Below, piece by piece: positions 44,901-57,373 of a stretch of 64,000 nt of DNA. Both the position numbers and the translations under genes were made by a program. The notes below the pieces were generated by a model. That model did no database searches. It had not been told where the DNA came from and worked only from the letters and a program-made list of their open reading frames with translations. The first letter of the stretch is position 1. Each line of letters starts with the position of its first letter. Source of the DNA: Antedon mediterranea (taxonomy: Eukaryota > Echinodermata > Crinoidea > Comatulida > Antedonidae); contig NC_092678.1 of assembly GCF_964355755.1 (NCBI RefSeq), forward strand, positions 22,114,365-22,178,364, read 5' to 3'.

Positions 44901-47900
44901 AAGAATATTAGAAGGTAAGGTCGCATGATCTAATTAACATATCACATGGTCTGATTAACATATCACTAGGGGACTTCCCCCAGCCTTGCAATAGGTGTGC
45001 TTAAGTAAAATAGATGTCTTTTACCAATAAACCATGCCACATATTTAATTATGCTATAGACTATTATGATTTATATTTTTTGCCATGTAATGCAATATTC
45101 ATGTGTATTTCCAGGCCAGGAAGTTTTGGAAATTTATTAGTATTCCTTGTTGCGTAGTTACAGTTTTAATCCCGGTACGACTTTTCCGTGCAAGGCACTA
45201 TGAATCCCATGGCGTTGTGCGTTGAACTTTTGGATGACCTCACTGACAAGCTACCATGAAAACCTGTTGAAATTCCATCAATACTTCTGTATGATAGAAA
45301 TGGTACAGAGATTTTACAAATACCATTATCTGACTCAATGACCTTTAACCTTGGTGGTTCTCTCCCCCTTCATCAGGGGCAGGTGAAAGCACTCTGTCTC
45401 TGCCTTGCACGATATGTTGCAGGCTAGAGACTAGCTAATCTGATCGCAGGAAACCAAAGGATGGTATGACTCATTACTGGATGCTAGGATTTAAGTGTTA
45501 GTTGTGTGTCATTCTTAATCTTGTCATTCCTAATAGTATATGGTATGAATTCAGGTATAGCCCCACCCTGGGTCATAACTTCCCACCTTAGGTGCATATT
45601 GCACCATGGGTATTTTCCCTTCATTGGACTCGACCCCCCTATCAAAACCGAACGACCCTGATCACTGTAATTTTCAAGTCAGATGCATTAACTTGATAGT
45701 GTTCAATAGTAGATTTAGATGGAAGGCCTAAAACTATGTCTACACTATCAAACTAGTTTGACAAAAAAGTGTGATGTGCCCAAATATGGTCAAATATGGT
45801 ATTTATATGACATCATCATGTCCATAAAAGGGCACATCATATTTTTTGTCACATAAAGTTTGAAAGTGTAGACAGAGCTTAAAACTTGTTGATGGCCCAG
45901 GCCAGCTGATTCAGATTATCAAAAATTCTTTTCTGATAACCCCAGTCTAGTTTTGATCATCATAGCATGCCATAAGAAATTAGACAACAGGCATAAGATT
46001 ATGACTTTTGAACTAATGTGGGTGTACAAATTTTAGTTGACTGTGATGCATTAATTTCAAGGTTTTAAACTTTTTTCTCTTTATTATCATATTATATTTC
46101 ATTTTATATCGTTGCTTATCATCAATAAACAATCTCTAACTTATGTCATTTTTATCATATTTTGTAATTTTTTTAAATTTTGTCTGTCTGTCTGTTTTAT
46201 AAATAATTCAAAATAACATTCATCAAATAATACTATAAATTGTTAAATGGATGAATTGACATGTGTTGTCAAAGATGTCAAAAAGTAATTTAAAGTTACT
46301 AGTTTCTACGGAAATTTGGTTATTGTCTCATGTTACTTATATACTATTTTACCCTGTCGAAGGTTAATGCAATCATTCTTTAATAGAACTTGTGTTTCAC
46401 CCTTGATTGATCAATAATATTCTTGATTTTTTTGCTGAATAACGCCATAAAAACTACGGAATCCATGAGGATCTTGCACCTTAAATAACTTGTATTAATG
46501 TATCAGGTTTAATCAGTATTTAAATGTGTTTATGTCAACAATATTTTACTGCAATTACTGCAGTAACTACATATTTTGTTTGCTCTTCAACCTCATAAAC
46601 CTCTACTCTACATAAAAACAAAATCAATCAATGTTATTGCAGTAAATGTGTAGTTACTCTGCAGTAGAGTAATTTTGACATAATCCCCAATAAAAATACA
46701 CGATTTAATACTTGAATAATAGCCAATGTTTATTGCCAAGAACCGCAGCATTTAAAGATTTAAAGTCTTAAGCTCTGTCTACACTATTAAACTTTATGTG
46801 ATGTGCCCATATATGGACATGATGATTTCATATCACTTCTATATTTGGGCATATCACCACCATATTTGGGCACATCACACTTTTGTTGTTAGAGCTTAGT
46901 ATCAACAAAATTATGTTTTCCTGTCGAGACAAATATTACATTGCTCATTGCTGTACTAAATATTCAATTGTTTAATATAAATAGAAATATTAAGATTATG
47001 ATCCCATAATTATTATAACAAATTGATTTTATTATTATTTATAAGTTAAGCTTTGGTAATAAAAATCAATAAATGTTTGATTTCCTGTCCAGACAATGTA
47101 AATTGCTCTTTAGGTATTTATATTATGATGTTAAATGACATGTAGTGTTGCATAATGATACCTCCTCTATGGTTAAATAGTTAGCTGACCCTGTAGTGTA
47201 TCAACTTTCAGGTATAAACCAACCCCCTGTCCCCTACCACCTGAACGTATAAACCCCTGTCCCTACCACCTAAACTATTTATGTACAAACCCCCTCCCTA
47301 TACCACCTAAACTAATTGTTTTTTTAAAATTTTAATTGGAGAGGTAGTATATTTCTATTAATTAATGTAAATATTAGAATAATCATTGTGTGACCCCCTA
47401 TCCCCTACCACCTAAACTAATTATTTATAAACCCCTTCCCCTACCCCCTATACTAATTAAAACCTTTCCTTTGCCACCTAAAGTAAATTTAATTTGTGGG
47501 TGGGGAAGAGGTGGTATATTTCTATTAACTTAAATTTTAGAATAATCATTGTGTGTAAAAACTTTTTTTTTCTGATCGTGATTTTAAACTTCCTTCGGTC
47601 TCTGTCCATGACTCATTACCTGTCAGCCAGGCACGTTGCAATGCCATCACCATCAAATTTGTAGAGAATGACCAGTTTAACAAATTATTGTAGAGTATTG
47701 TTGACAAAAATTGATTTGCTACATAGTATAATCAACTAGTGACAAGCGTGACCTCTAATGTCTATGGGAAAAATAATATTACTAGAAAATAGCATAGGAA
47801 AAAAGTACAGCTAAATATAAAGAAAACATCAAATGATATACAGTACAGTGTTAACTCAACATTTAATATTTGTAAGTTTGACTTGTGTCCAGATATTTGC

Positions 47901-50900
47901 CTGGTAAGTTAGTTTCTACCCACAAAAGTTTCTACCCATGAAACCAACGTACCTGGCCTTTAGTATTCCATGTAATCATTTAAAAAATTAGGGGGGGGGG
48001 GGGTGGTGTTGAGGGGGTGTCAGTCAATATGTTTGACTTGTGACCTGTTATTTACCCAGGTGGGTGGAGGGTCAGTCATTTTGATGATTCTGAGGAATCT
48101 TAATGACCTAGACTACTGCAATAATATCATAATTGGTTAAATTTTAAAACATGATGAAAATAAAAGTATTTTTTAAAGGGTGTAAAACGTCAGGCAGTTT
48201 GGCACAAACTCGGTGATAACATACATTTAATGAACTAGAAAGTCTCTTTCCTTTAACATTTTTTTAAAAATAAAAATGGATTGCTTTTTTCTGTAATGTT
48301 ATCTCTTAACTCATTCATATAAACATTATAAATCATTTAAATACTTGAATTAAATGTATGCATTGAAAGTGTATCACTAACGACTTATGACACAAATATC
48401 TCGTTATCATTAAACAGATACATACATTAGTAATCATTGACCAGTCTATTCTCATTATGAAGTGTGTAGTGTGTGTGTCATATACCCTATTCAGATGTGC
48501 ATCACGAAATGGTTGTAATTATCGACTTTGTGGTCAGTTGTTTTTGCGGATAAAGCATTTTTTGTGAGTAATACATAATTTACAGTAAAACACATAACAA
48601 AATTAATTTGTATAAATGCTAAAAAAAAACCGATATTAATAAATGTCTGGATTTATTTTTTGTTAAACATCAATTTATATAATTATTTTCTCCCTCTTCT
48701 ATAATTGGCAAATATTTGTTTTATAATGATAGTGCATTACCTGATGAAAATTACTATTAATATGAAGTTGAAATTATTTAAAAATGTGTTTTTAATAAGT
48801 ACAGTATTAATGTTGTTTACTGCGACGCATCCTACTTCTCTCGTCCTCAGCTGCTGTAGCGTATCATGGTACAACATAAGTCATGTTTTACCCATTCTAC
48901 TGTAAGCTGTACAATGACACACTCAGGGTCAATTGGCAATTTTTTTACCTTTTTAATCAGTTCTATAAATAGTAGTTTATGTATTTTTGCTTTTTCCTTT
49001 TGCCTAAAGCCCTGTCTACATTATCAAACTTTATTTGACAAAAAAAATGATGATGATGTGCCCATATATATGGACACGATGATGTCATACCACTACCATA
49101 TTTGGGCACATCACTACCATATTTGGGCACATCACACAGAGCTTTAATAAGTTGGATTTTATTTAAGATTAATTTATTTAGACTGTATTTATACATTGGA
49201 TATTGTGTTGTTTCAGTCGGAGGTGGTGTGTCAACTGGTCTAAATCCCCCCTTTCCAATTAAGTAAAGCACCCATACTAAGCATTTTGTCCCTTTAAAAT
49301 CAGATATGTCCTTTGCACTATACTACTAGAGTTTCCCAATCAATTGGTCTGTATTTAAAAAAATTAATAATATTGACCAAGTTTAAAATTGTATAAAGGT
49401 TATGTCAGTTTCTTTATAAGCTTTTTTTATTTGATTAATTATGGTAAAACATTTTTTAACATACTGTTGAAATTTGTTTAAAGTTTCATATTTAATGTGA
49501 AACTGGTTTTTTTCATTGCATAACATACAATGTTGTTTACTTGTTTTAAACTCATAGATAATAAAATAGGAAATACATAAGGATTTAAGCAATTTCATTT
49601 GATACATGGTATTTAAAATGACATTTTAAAATGTTTTTCAACATATTTTAAAAAGTATGAATATTAAAAAAGGAAGGAGTCACCAAATTATAAAATGTTG
49701 TTGAAATCACACAGGAACACTAGAGATGGTTTACTTTTTTGAAAAATAATTAAGTTTAAAAAAAGTCGGTTTTGATTTCATATAGTCACATGTCTTTTAA
49801 ATGTTTGTTAAATCCTCTTAGGAATACTAGATAATTTACTAAGTAATGAATAAATTAAATTCTAATAGAATTAATTCTTACTTTTGATAGAACTTTAGAG
49901 TTTTTAAAATGATTTCGGAACTACACTTTCTTTTGACTATAAAAAAATAAAATTGTTTAGAGAAAAAACTTGATGTTTTCATGTTTATTTGAAAATACAT
50001 TTCCAATATTTTGTTTTTTTGTCATTGTTTTTTAGCTATAATATTTTCTAGATGTAGTCAGTGTTCTGAACTCTCTAAACACTATCAATTTAACATTCAA
50101 ATTGTTTTGACAGAAAATTTAATTTGTTTAATATGCAGAAGTTTTATTAATAAATATTATTATTATTTACAACATGCATTATAACTAAAAAACTGTTTGA
50201 CTCCCTAAAGAAAACTTTTTTTTCTTCAAAAGTTTCTTAACATTAACAGTAAAACAATAAATACATTAATATAGTTGTGAATGCTTACTTTACAACTTAG
50301 GTTAAACAAAGTAAAGTGTTTGACTTCCTAAAAAAAACACTAACAAATACTTTAATTTAGTTGTAAATTCTTCTCTACAACTTAGGTTAAACAAAATAAA
50401 GTTTTTGAATCCCCAAAGTAAACTAGTTAGTTATCTTTTTAAATAGTTAAACGACATTCTTGTAATATACTGTAGTTGTAAATGTTGTTTACATATTTAA
50501 ACAAATTATGAATATTATTAGCTATCAAGGCTAAGACATTACTTTAAAACTCCCAGTAGAATAATAGATAATTCACTTATCTATTAACCTCTGTCTACAC
50601 TATCAAAAAAGTGTGATGTGCCCAATTATGGTAGTGCTATACCCAAATATGGTATTGATATGACATCATCATGTCCATATATGGGCACATCACATCAAAT
50701 GTGATAGTGTAGACAGAGCTTAAGAGGTGGGTAGACTCATATCAGTGAATGTAACATGTTGTAGATTATGTAAGGATGTTGAGTGAGTGAGTGAGTGAGT
50801 GGCCGAGCGGTTAAGACAGTGGAACCGTAATTACGTAGCCATAACATCGGCAAGGGTTCGAGGCTCACTCACTCCATGGTTCTGGTGGTAGAACGAGTCT

Positions 50901-53900
50901 TCTCGGATAAGGACTATAAACCGTAGGTCCAGTGTACACATCTAGCTCGTGTGCACTTTAAAGAACCTAGTACATCTTTCGAGACGAGTAGGGGGTTACC
51001 CCGGTGTATTAGTACATCACAGCCACTGATCACCAACTGGGCCCTCTGGGAGACCAGTCTTTGACTGAAGAGGTTACCCAGTATAAATATAAATTTCAAT
51101 TCAATGTTGAGGGTTTAAGATCTCTGCATCGTTAATTATTGAACATTTGTTGTTGATTTTGTTTCCATTCTTTCTGATAACTTATCTTGAGACTCACGTT
51201 GATGCAATTTGAAATTGTGTTAGTTTTAGTTGACTGTGGATAATATCTTTATATCCAGGTAATAAATTGTATTGCAGTAATCACTGTATAAACACTCCTC
51301 CACTCAATCCGGATAAACATATAAACTTATAAAATAATCTGTCTACTGTACTTTTAAACTGATACAAAAAATGATGCAAAGCAGGAGTGAACCTAAGACT
51401 CTGAATGTGACAAACAACCAAACAGACTTGTCCCAGGCTACCGTTTTATTGTTATTTGATACAATAAATTAAATTTAAAAAAATGTTAAGAGTTTCGAAA
51501 GGGACATTGATAAAGCTGACAAGCTTATGTGTTACTTTCATTTTGATTTCGTGTTATCTTTCTAAATCAAACATGAATTGATAGTTATCTATTTTAAAAT
51601 TAAATTGCTTGTAATACTGTACTTATATTTACCACTTGTGTATAGTCTAGGTGTACTGTATTTGATTTTATAATCTTTCAATATAAATATGTATTAAAAC
51701 TTTGCTCTTTTAAAGATGTATTGTCCTCCAAAAACAAAAACTTTGAATATTTTATTTTGTAGTTTTAAAAAAGTTAATCACTTCCATAGAAAAAGAAAGG
51801 AAAAAAATCCTGTTTTCGCTTATAAAATGACAAAATAAATGGTTAAATTCAACCAAAAATCCATTGGCTGGCAGCCAATTTGACAATTTATTGCTTTAAA
51901 TTACATTTTTTTCAAGTAAATACATTTTTTTTCGATCCAATTTTTGGTCAAAGTGGATAACTATTATGTTACATTAAAATGGAATATACAACAAGAAATG
52001 TTAAATTATTTTCAGGGGGACAATACATCTTTAATGGAAAGGTACAGTAACTTTAAATCGGCAATTTACTTTATTATCATATTCTGCACAAATATTTCTC
52101 AAAATTGTTTAAACCACTGAATGCTTATCAAGTATTAACATAAATATTAGACACATATTATTTATCATCCTTTTTTTCATTCAATTTTCATCAAGTATTT
52201 TTTATTTCTGAATCAAAGGCGATTATCATCACACCACATAAAATTGTCAATCATTTAGATTTATTCGTTTTTTCACGTTATATCACTGTCATTCTTTATT
52301 ATATATATTATTCATATTTCCAAATAAGAAATATCAGACTGTATTAATTTATTACGTTTGTCAGTCATTTAATATTTTTGAATGCTTGAACTATTCTATC
52401 AGACATTAATCACATCAGAGTACATTTACCTCGCTATTTTTCGTGACTCCACATCAAAAAATGCCACTTCATAATGAATTATTTTTATCTTCTTTCCAAA
52501 TCAGTAACATATCTCTAGTTCCCAAATTATCAGTGTCAGAAATCAGAACTAAACACTTATAGTTATTAAAACTTCCAGATGTACATACAGTATCTTTTTT
52601 AATCACTGCAATGTTTATCATACATTTGCAAACATTGCTGAAAGTCACCCTAACATTTATCATTTCCAAATCCAAATTTAACACTTCCATTTTATCGCCG
52701 TTCCAAATTAATCCCTTTTCGACACCAAATGTTTATTATCAAATTCAGAAATTTATTCCAAGTCACTCATTGTGCAGTATTTTGAGGTACCCACACTTTT
52801 TTTTAGCGAATTCAGAAGTCTACTTCAATTAATATTCATTATTTATCAAAAGACCAAATCAGAAACATGTAGTATATGTCACTTTTCTGATTCTGAATTT
52901 TGATTTTTATCTCATTGTATGTGCTAATGCCAATAAAAAGTACCCCTTGATTCCATAAATGTCACATTTGTAAACCTCTACTGCTTTCATTATTAAAATA
53001 AGTACAAAGTTTACACTCTTTACCAGTTTAATCTAGATAAACTAAGGGACAACTCTTAAATCTTAGAGCCAGAGTTAAATCTAGGAGACAAAGTTAATTC
53101 AGGAGACAAAATTTAAGAAGAAAGTATTTTATTAAATTGTTAAGAAGGGAATTGAAATTAAGAGTTCCAGAGCTGGCGATCTTAACTTCAGCAACCATCT
53201 GATATTTTTCAGCAACTGATGAATCAACCAATGGGATTGGATCTAGCAATAACGATAATCAGCAGTTTGGAAAACATCAGTTCCAATATCTTCTTACCCA
53301 AGTTTTTAAGTTTTCTTAGCAACTTTTCTTATATTCTTTCATATCATACTTTGAAGAAAAACCCCTTGATCGAAGCCTGTGACAAGGTGGATGTTTGTCA
53401 TCATGAAGGTATAAAAAAGGTTCATTTTAAGACCCTGGTCATAATTGGTTTGTAATGAAGTAAATCGGTACTGAATTAAATACCTCTCAGGAAGTATCAG
53501 CGCTTGTCCATTGTGCATGAATAATTCTAAAATTTAAATCAAATTAGTTTTAAAAATGGTAAAGTTCCAAAAAAACATTGATACACAACGAGATAGGAGT
53601 ACCTGGCAGAGTTATTTTGGTTAACCTTGCCCTGCGAAAACTAGCAAATTTGGCATTAAATCAAGTTTTCAAAAAAAGATAGCTAAAGCTCTGTCTACAC
53701 TATCAAACTACAAAAAAGTATGATGCACCCAAATATGGTAGTGATATCTACAAATATGTTTAGTGATATGACATCAACATGTCCATAGATGGGCATATCA
53801 CATTTTTTGTTTCATAAAGTTTGATAGTGTAGACAAAGCATTAAGATTGGTCTGTTTTGATTGACAAGTCAGTTTTAAGAGTGACAGTTAAAAATATCTT

Positions 53901-54480
53901 TTACAATAAATGTCAACGGAACACAATATTTTTTTTAGCTGAATGTGGAAAATAGAAAGTTCTTCAAAGAATTATCAAAATCTGATTTCAGTTGTAAAAG
54001 TTTTTTTTTCTCTTTTATTTTAAATTTTTTTTTTTTAGAAACATTTCATTGGTAGAAGTAAATTAAGTATACAGTAGCTACTGTATGATTGACGGTTGTA
54101 ATTCAGTGTCAGTTACTAGTAATTTGGGAGAATTAATGAAACGTCCTTTAGTTTTCCTAGCTTTACTTTCATTTAAAAGTCCATTTCCGGTCAAAATGTT
54201 GAATGTGAATAAATCTAATTTTAAATCAAATTTTCGAATGTATTACTGTTGTTTTGTTAAAAATAGAATTACATTGTTGATATTAGAGTTCTCTCAGAAC
54301 CTTGATTTGTAAATTGTTTTGTAAACCTTTGCAGGCTAGTGTTTTAATTAAATGCTATACCTCGCTGTGACAATATTGACAGTGTTTATATGTATATGTA
54401 TATTTGTTCTTTCAGAAGACCAGAAGGCATCAGAGGAGTCTTTGAATGGCACTCTTGACAGTTCCATGGACATTTCTTGA
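41997..54480 (+). CDS. THOC7: THO complex subunit 7
   Basis: Predicted 203 residues from seven coding exons: 41997-42015, 42459-42579, 42936-43060, 43436-43580, 43820-43886, 44845-44914 and 54416-54480, with consistent phases. Recognised from family hallmarks: MAAITDDEVICKRLLIEG at the N-terminus, GGDDRRI then FIKWC, YQKMLSTL, HDMNIKEM, RNRQEYDALAKVIQ, and LENRQKQFHVL in the coiled-coil half. Length is close to the vertebrate protein of about 204 residues. THOC7 is a coiled-coil subunit of the nuclear THO complex, part of TREX, which couples transcription and splicing to mRNA export and pairs with THOC5. The C-terminus (SLNGTLDSSMDIS) is acidic and Ser-rich. The third exon has two adjacent acceptors (TAGTAG at 42930-42935). 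The last intron is 9.5 kb and full of repeats. Confidence 0.95.
42761..42895. mobile_element. TTAA MITE, GCTCTGTCTACACTATCAAAC family, copy 5 (right end lost)
   Basis: AAGTTCTGTTTACACTATTA at the left, then three TATGGTAGTRATATGC-like subunits. It stops before a recognisable right terminus. It lies in THOC7 intron 2, about 40 bp before exon 3. Confidence 0.8.
43625..43735 (-). mobile_element. tRNA-derived SINE, family A, internally deleted, minus strand
   Basis: Reverse complement shares TAGCTTGGTGGTTAACATGC and the GCACGATAAATTAT...GGCGAGTTACTCGCTGTTG body with the copy at 17604-17850. The middle, including the B box, is deleted. It lies in THOC7 intron 4. Confidence 0.87.
44567..44628. repeat. 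Two-copy direct repeat, about 31 bp
   Basis: CACACCTGGTTTTTATTCAT followed by AATT occurs twice back to back in THOC7 intron 5. Confidence 0.9.
45731..45878. mobile_element. TTAA MITE, GCTCTGTCTACACTATCAAAC family, copy 6
   Basis: Left AACTATGTCTACACTATCAA; right GTTTGAAAGTGTAGACAGAG, then C and TTAA. Interior GTCCATAAAAGGGCACATCA is typical. It lies in the last THOC7 intron. Confidence 0.87.
46771..46896. mobile_element. TTAA MITE, GCTCTGTCTACACTATCAAAC family, copy 7
   Basis: TTA-AGCTCTGTCTACACTATTA at the left; the right end is shortened to GTTAGAGCTTA. It keeps CCATATATGGACATGATGAT. It lies in the last THOC7 intron. Confidence 0.83.
47215..47560. repeat. C-rich direct repeats (CCCCTACCACCTAAACTA)
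   Basis: Several CCCCTACCACCTAAACTA-like units, plus a duplicated flank GAGGTAGTATATTTCTATTA and AGAATAATCATTGTGTG at 47340-47395 and 47500-47555. This suggests a roughly 165-bp segment duplicated in tandem. It lies in the last THOC7 intron. Confidence 0.7.
49008..49143. mobile_element. TTAA MITE, GCTCTGTCTACACTATCAAAC family, copy 8
   Basis: AGCCCTGTCTACATTATCAA at the left, interior CCATATATATGGACACGATG, two ACTACCATATTTGGGCACAT units, and a shortened right end ACAGAGC followed by TTTAA. It lies in the last THOC7 intron. Confidence 0.85.
50588..50719. mobile_element. TTAA MITE, GCTCTGTCTACACTATCAAAC family, copy 9 (best boundaries)
   Basis: The 132-bp element CCTCTGTCTACACTATCA...TGATAGTGTAGACAGAGC is flanked by TTAA at 50584-50587 and 50720-50723. 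This copy defines the family as TTAA-targeting. Confidence 0.92.
50793..51105 (+). mobile_element. tRNA-derived SINE, family B, near full length
   Basis: The head folds as a class II-like tRNA (50793-50871): acceptor arms GAGTGAG and CTCACTC, A box TGGCCGAGCGG and B box GGGTTCGAGGC. A body of about 230 bp follows, ending TATAAATATAAATTTCAATT. Copies are found at 25315-25567 and as the split fragment at 3296-4110. The intact pol III promoter suggests this is the youngest copy here. Confidence 0.9.
51714..52030. mobile_element. TTAA MITE, AGATGTATTGTCC family, 317 bp
   Basis: Starts AGATGTATTGTCC and ends GGACAATACATCT with TTAA at 51710-51713 and 52031-52034, both perfect. The body shares CATTGGCTGGCAGCCAATTT and TTTTGGTCAAAGTG with the copy at 23757-24085. 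Confidence 0.93.
53687..53840. mobile_element. TTAA MITE, GCTCTGTCTACACTATCAAAC family, copy 10
   Basis: AGCTCTGTCTACACTATCAA at the left and GTTTGATAGTGTAGACAAAG at the right; interior GACATCAACATGTCCATAGA. It lies in the last THOC7 intron. Confidence 0.88.
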
Positions 54481-56164
54481 AGTTGAGAGATTCCTTCTGT
54501 ATTGTGGAAAAACAGTAATTTTTAAAAATTATCCACAGTTAAAGTTGCAACATCCGCGCTTAATTTATTGTCTTTTGCAGGGATGAAACTTCATCCCATT
54601 TGGCACACAATATGTTATTGTTTGTATTGTTTGTGTTTCACTGCACTACAACACAAAGAATGTCATTATAATATGCAATTACTGGTTAATTTTCATGCTG
54701 TAGCGTGCTGTGTGATTTTTCACATAGCACCAGATACATAAAACCATAACTCTTGAACGAAAAGTAGAGCTTGCTCTCCAGTCACCGTCATCGAAGAACT
54801 CTGTGATGAATATGTTCCGAAAGGCTGGAGCTGGAGATTCTTGGAATTTCAAAACATTACAGTACAAAGAAAGTATTCGTTTTCAAATATATCCTTACGA
54901 TGAATGACTGAAAAAGCGTCTGGCGTCTCTCAAACCTAAATCGTTGTAAAGAAGAATTTTTATAATATATTTGCAGACTTTGAAAAAACAACATGGAAGA
55001 GTGAGCACTCTTTCTTGATAGGAGCAGCTAGTTAAAAAAAAAAGTTAGGACAGCTGTAAGGTCTTTTTTGCAAATAAAAAAAAAACTGTTTTGTAACATG
55101 CATTAGCGATTATAGTACATATTATTTTTAACTACAGGATTAAGATCGAATGAAGAAAATTCAAAATACCTAAGTACCAAGTTTGACAGGAATGGATAGG
55201 AGAGGTATTTTTAAACGCGTCGTCGGTTTGTGACTCATATGTGAGTCTGTTTTCCATCGAATCAACTAAAACATAAATGATAACGAAAAGTCGCTTATAG
55301 AGATCCTTTTATCTGATATTGACTAGCACAATCTATTTATTTTAAGATGGAATGTGTTTCCTTGCTGGCGTTGCAACTGACGATAACTACTCAAGAAATG
55401 ATGTATTTTACACACAGAAAATGTATTTTTTTACGGAGGTGCCTGCTACGTTTTTAATCGTGTGGTTTGAGAAAAAAAAGGATAAATATGTAAAATATTT
55501 AAACATACCTGCTTTTGAATTTAAGCAGGAAAGAATGACAGTATGAATGATTGTACAGGAAATAAAAAAAAAACCAGTAATATTTCCTTGGGCGGTTGTA
55601 GGCGTGTAAATCGTTGTCACTTTTTAATAAATATCTGTTATTTGTTTTGCAGCGATAACAAACTTGTAAATTGTCTAAGCGTTAATTATGTGTTCGAGCG
55701 GCCAGAGGCGTTATTTTTATCCTTAGCTAAACTTCACATGTTGTTTTTAATCCTGTTATTTGAAAAAGGAAATGTATAATCATAATTTTTAACATAGGCA
55801 AGATTAGTTTTCAGTACCTTTGGCGTCCAAATGTACCAGTGTATATCGTTTACAGTTTGTCTGATAGTTGACGGGTTATGAAGAAAAAATGGGTTCGTCT
55901 AATAGTTACATAATCGGGCTGTTTTGTCCAAAAAAAAACATTGACACGTTCTGTATTATGAAACCCTTGTGTAAGAATCCCAATGGACTTGACCCTAAAG
56001 TCATTACCCTAGACTCATGTTTTTGTGACACCTCACTTATACACTCGGTAATCGGGTAATGCTCCAAACCCCAACATAACAGTACGGTACTAGTTCTTGT
56101 CAAGACAATTAGTAACTCTGGATTTATTCACTAACCATTTTAAGTTTGCACATAGTTGTTGACC

Positions 56165-56715
56165 TTACTTCACCCTCTTCCCTTCATTTCCTCCTAGTTC
56201 TTACTCCCTTCTCCTTCTTTTCCTTTCCTCCTTCTAGTTCTTTCTTACTTCTCCTTTTAGTTCTTTCTCACTTCTCTTCCTTTAGTTCTTTCTCACTTCT
56301 CCTTCTTCTAGTTCTCTCTTATTTCTCCTTCTAGTTCTTTCTCACTTCTCTTCCTTTAGTTCTTTCTCACTTCTCCTCCTTCTAGTTCTTTCTTATTTCT
56401 CCTTCTAGTTCTTTCTCACTTCTCTTCCTTTAGTTCTTTCTCACTTCTCCTCCTTCTAGTTCTTTCTTATTTCTCCTTCTAGTTCTTTCTTATTTCTCCT
56501 CCTAGTTCGTTCTCACTTCTCCTCCTTCTAGTTCTTTCTTATTTCTCCTTCTTCTAGTTCTTTCTTATTTCTCCTCCTTCTAGTTCTTTCTCACTTCTCC
56601 TCCTTCTAGTTCTATCTCACTTCTCCTCTTTCTAGTTCTTTTTCATTTCTCCTTCTAGTTCTTTCTTATTTCTCCTTCTAGTTCTTTCTCACTTCTCCTT
56701 CTAGTTATATCTCCT
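56165..56715. repeat. Pyrimidine-rich minisatellite (TTCTCCTTCTAGTTCTTTC)
   Basis: More than 20 units of roughly 20-26 bp built from TAGTTCTTTCTCACTTCTCC and TTATTTCTCCTTC, nearly pure pyrimidine on the plus strand. Purine-free tracts of this length can form triplex DNA in principle. Confidence 0.92.
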
Positions 56716-57250
56716 CCTTTCTCCACCCCTGCCCTCCTCTTTCCTGCATTAGATCTCAATATTCGGCAGGCATAGTGTAGAATCAATACATCGGTAATGT
56801 TGACATACAGTAGTCGGAGATTATTACGCTGTTGTCTTGTTGGTGTCGAATTTCGCAGCAAGCATATACTCTCGCCGTACATAAAAAAAATAGTCCGTAA
56901 AACTATTAACATAAATTGTATAAATTTCGTACGTCGTCACCACCTTTGGCTATACATTTTATTTTAATTATATAACTCTTTATATATCCGTTACATCCTA
57001 AACCGTGTAATCTCAAATGAGTCTTGTCTTTTTATCGGTTGATGAACTGGTTATGATTCACACATAAAAGTCAGCAATAAATACCAACAGAAGTTAGATA
57101 AAAAGTGTCAACATCTTACTGTATAAATTGTAACGATAAAATGCACAAGAGTTTGCATTTTTCATTAGGTGATCCTCAATAGATGGATCACTTGTTGTGA
57201 TGGTTATATTGCTATTCATATAACTGTTATACCTGTGAGCTGTTGCTTAA

Positions 57251-57373
57251 AGCTCTGTCTACACTATCAAAGTTTGTGACAAAAAATGGGATGTGCCCAA
57301 ATATGGTAGTGATATGATTTCATCGTATCCATATATGGGCACATCCAATAAAGTTTGATAGTCTAGACAGAGC
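57251..57373. mobile_element. TTAA MITE, GCTCTGTCTACACTATCAAAC family, copy 11
   Basis: TTAA (57247-57250) then AGCTCTGTCTACACTATCAA; right end GTTTGATAGTCTAGACAGAG then CATTA. About 123 bp. Confidence 0.9.

Noticed and set aside
47992-48005. G-tract as a functional quadruplex
   Set aside because: A single poly-G run with a few GG pairs nearby; it could fold, but nothing ties it to a gene feature.
49383-49607. Minus-strand 74-codon ORF as a LINE remnant
   Set aside because: Lys/Ile/Phe-rich sequence from AT-rich DNA; the CMLC pair alone is not enough to call a reverse-transcriptase knuckle.
50793-50871. Genuine tRNA gene
   Set aside because: The tRNA-like head continues into a SINE body shared with two other copies; no pol III terminator follows the tRNA part.
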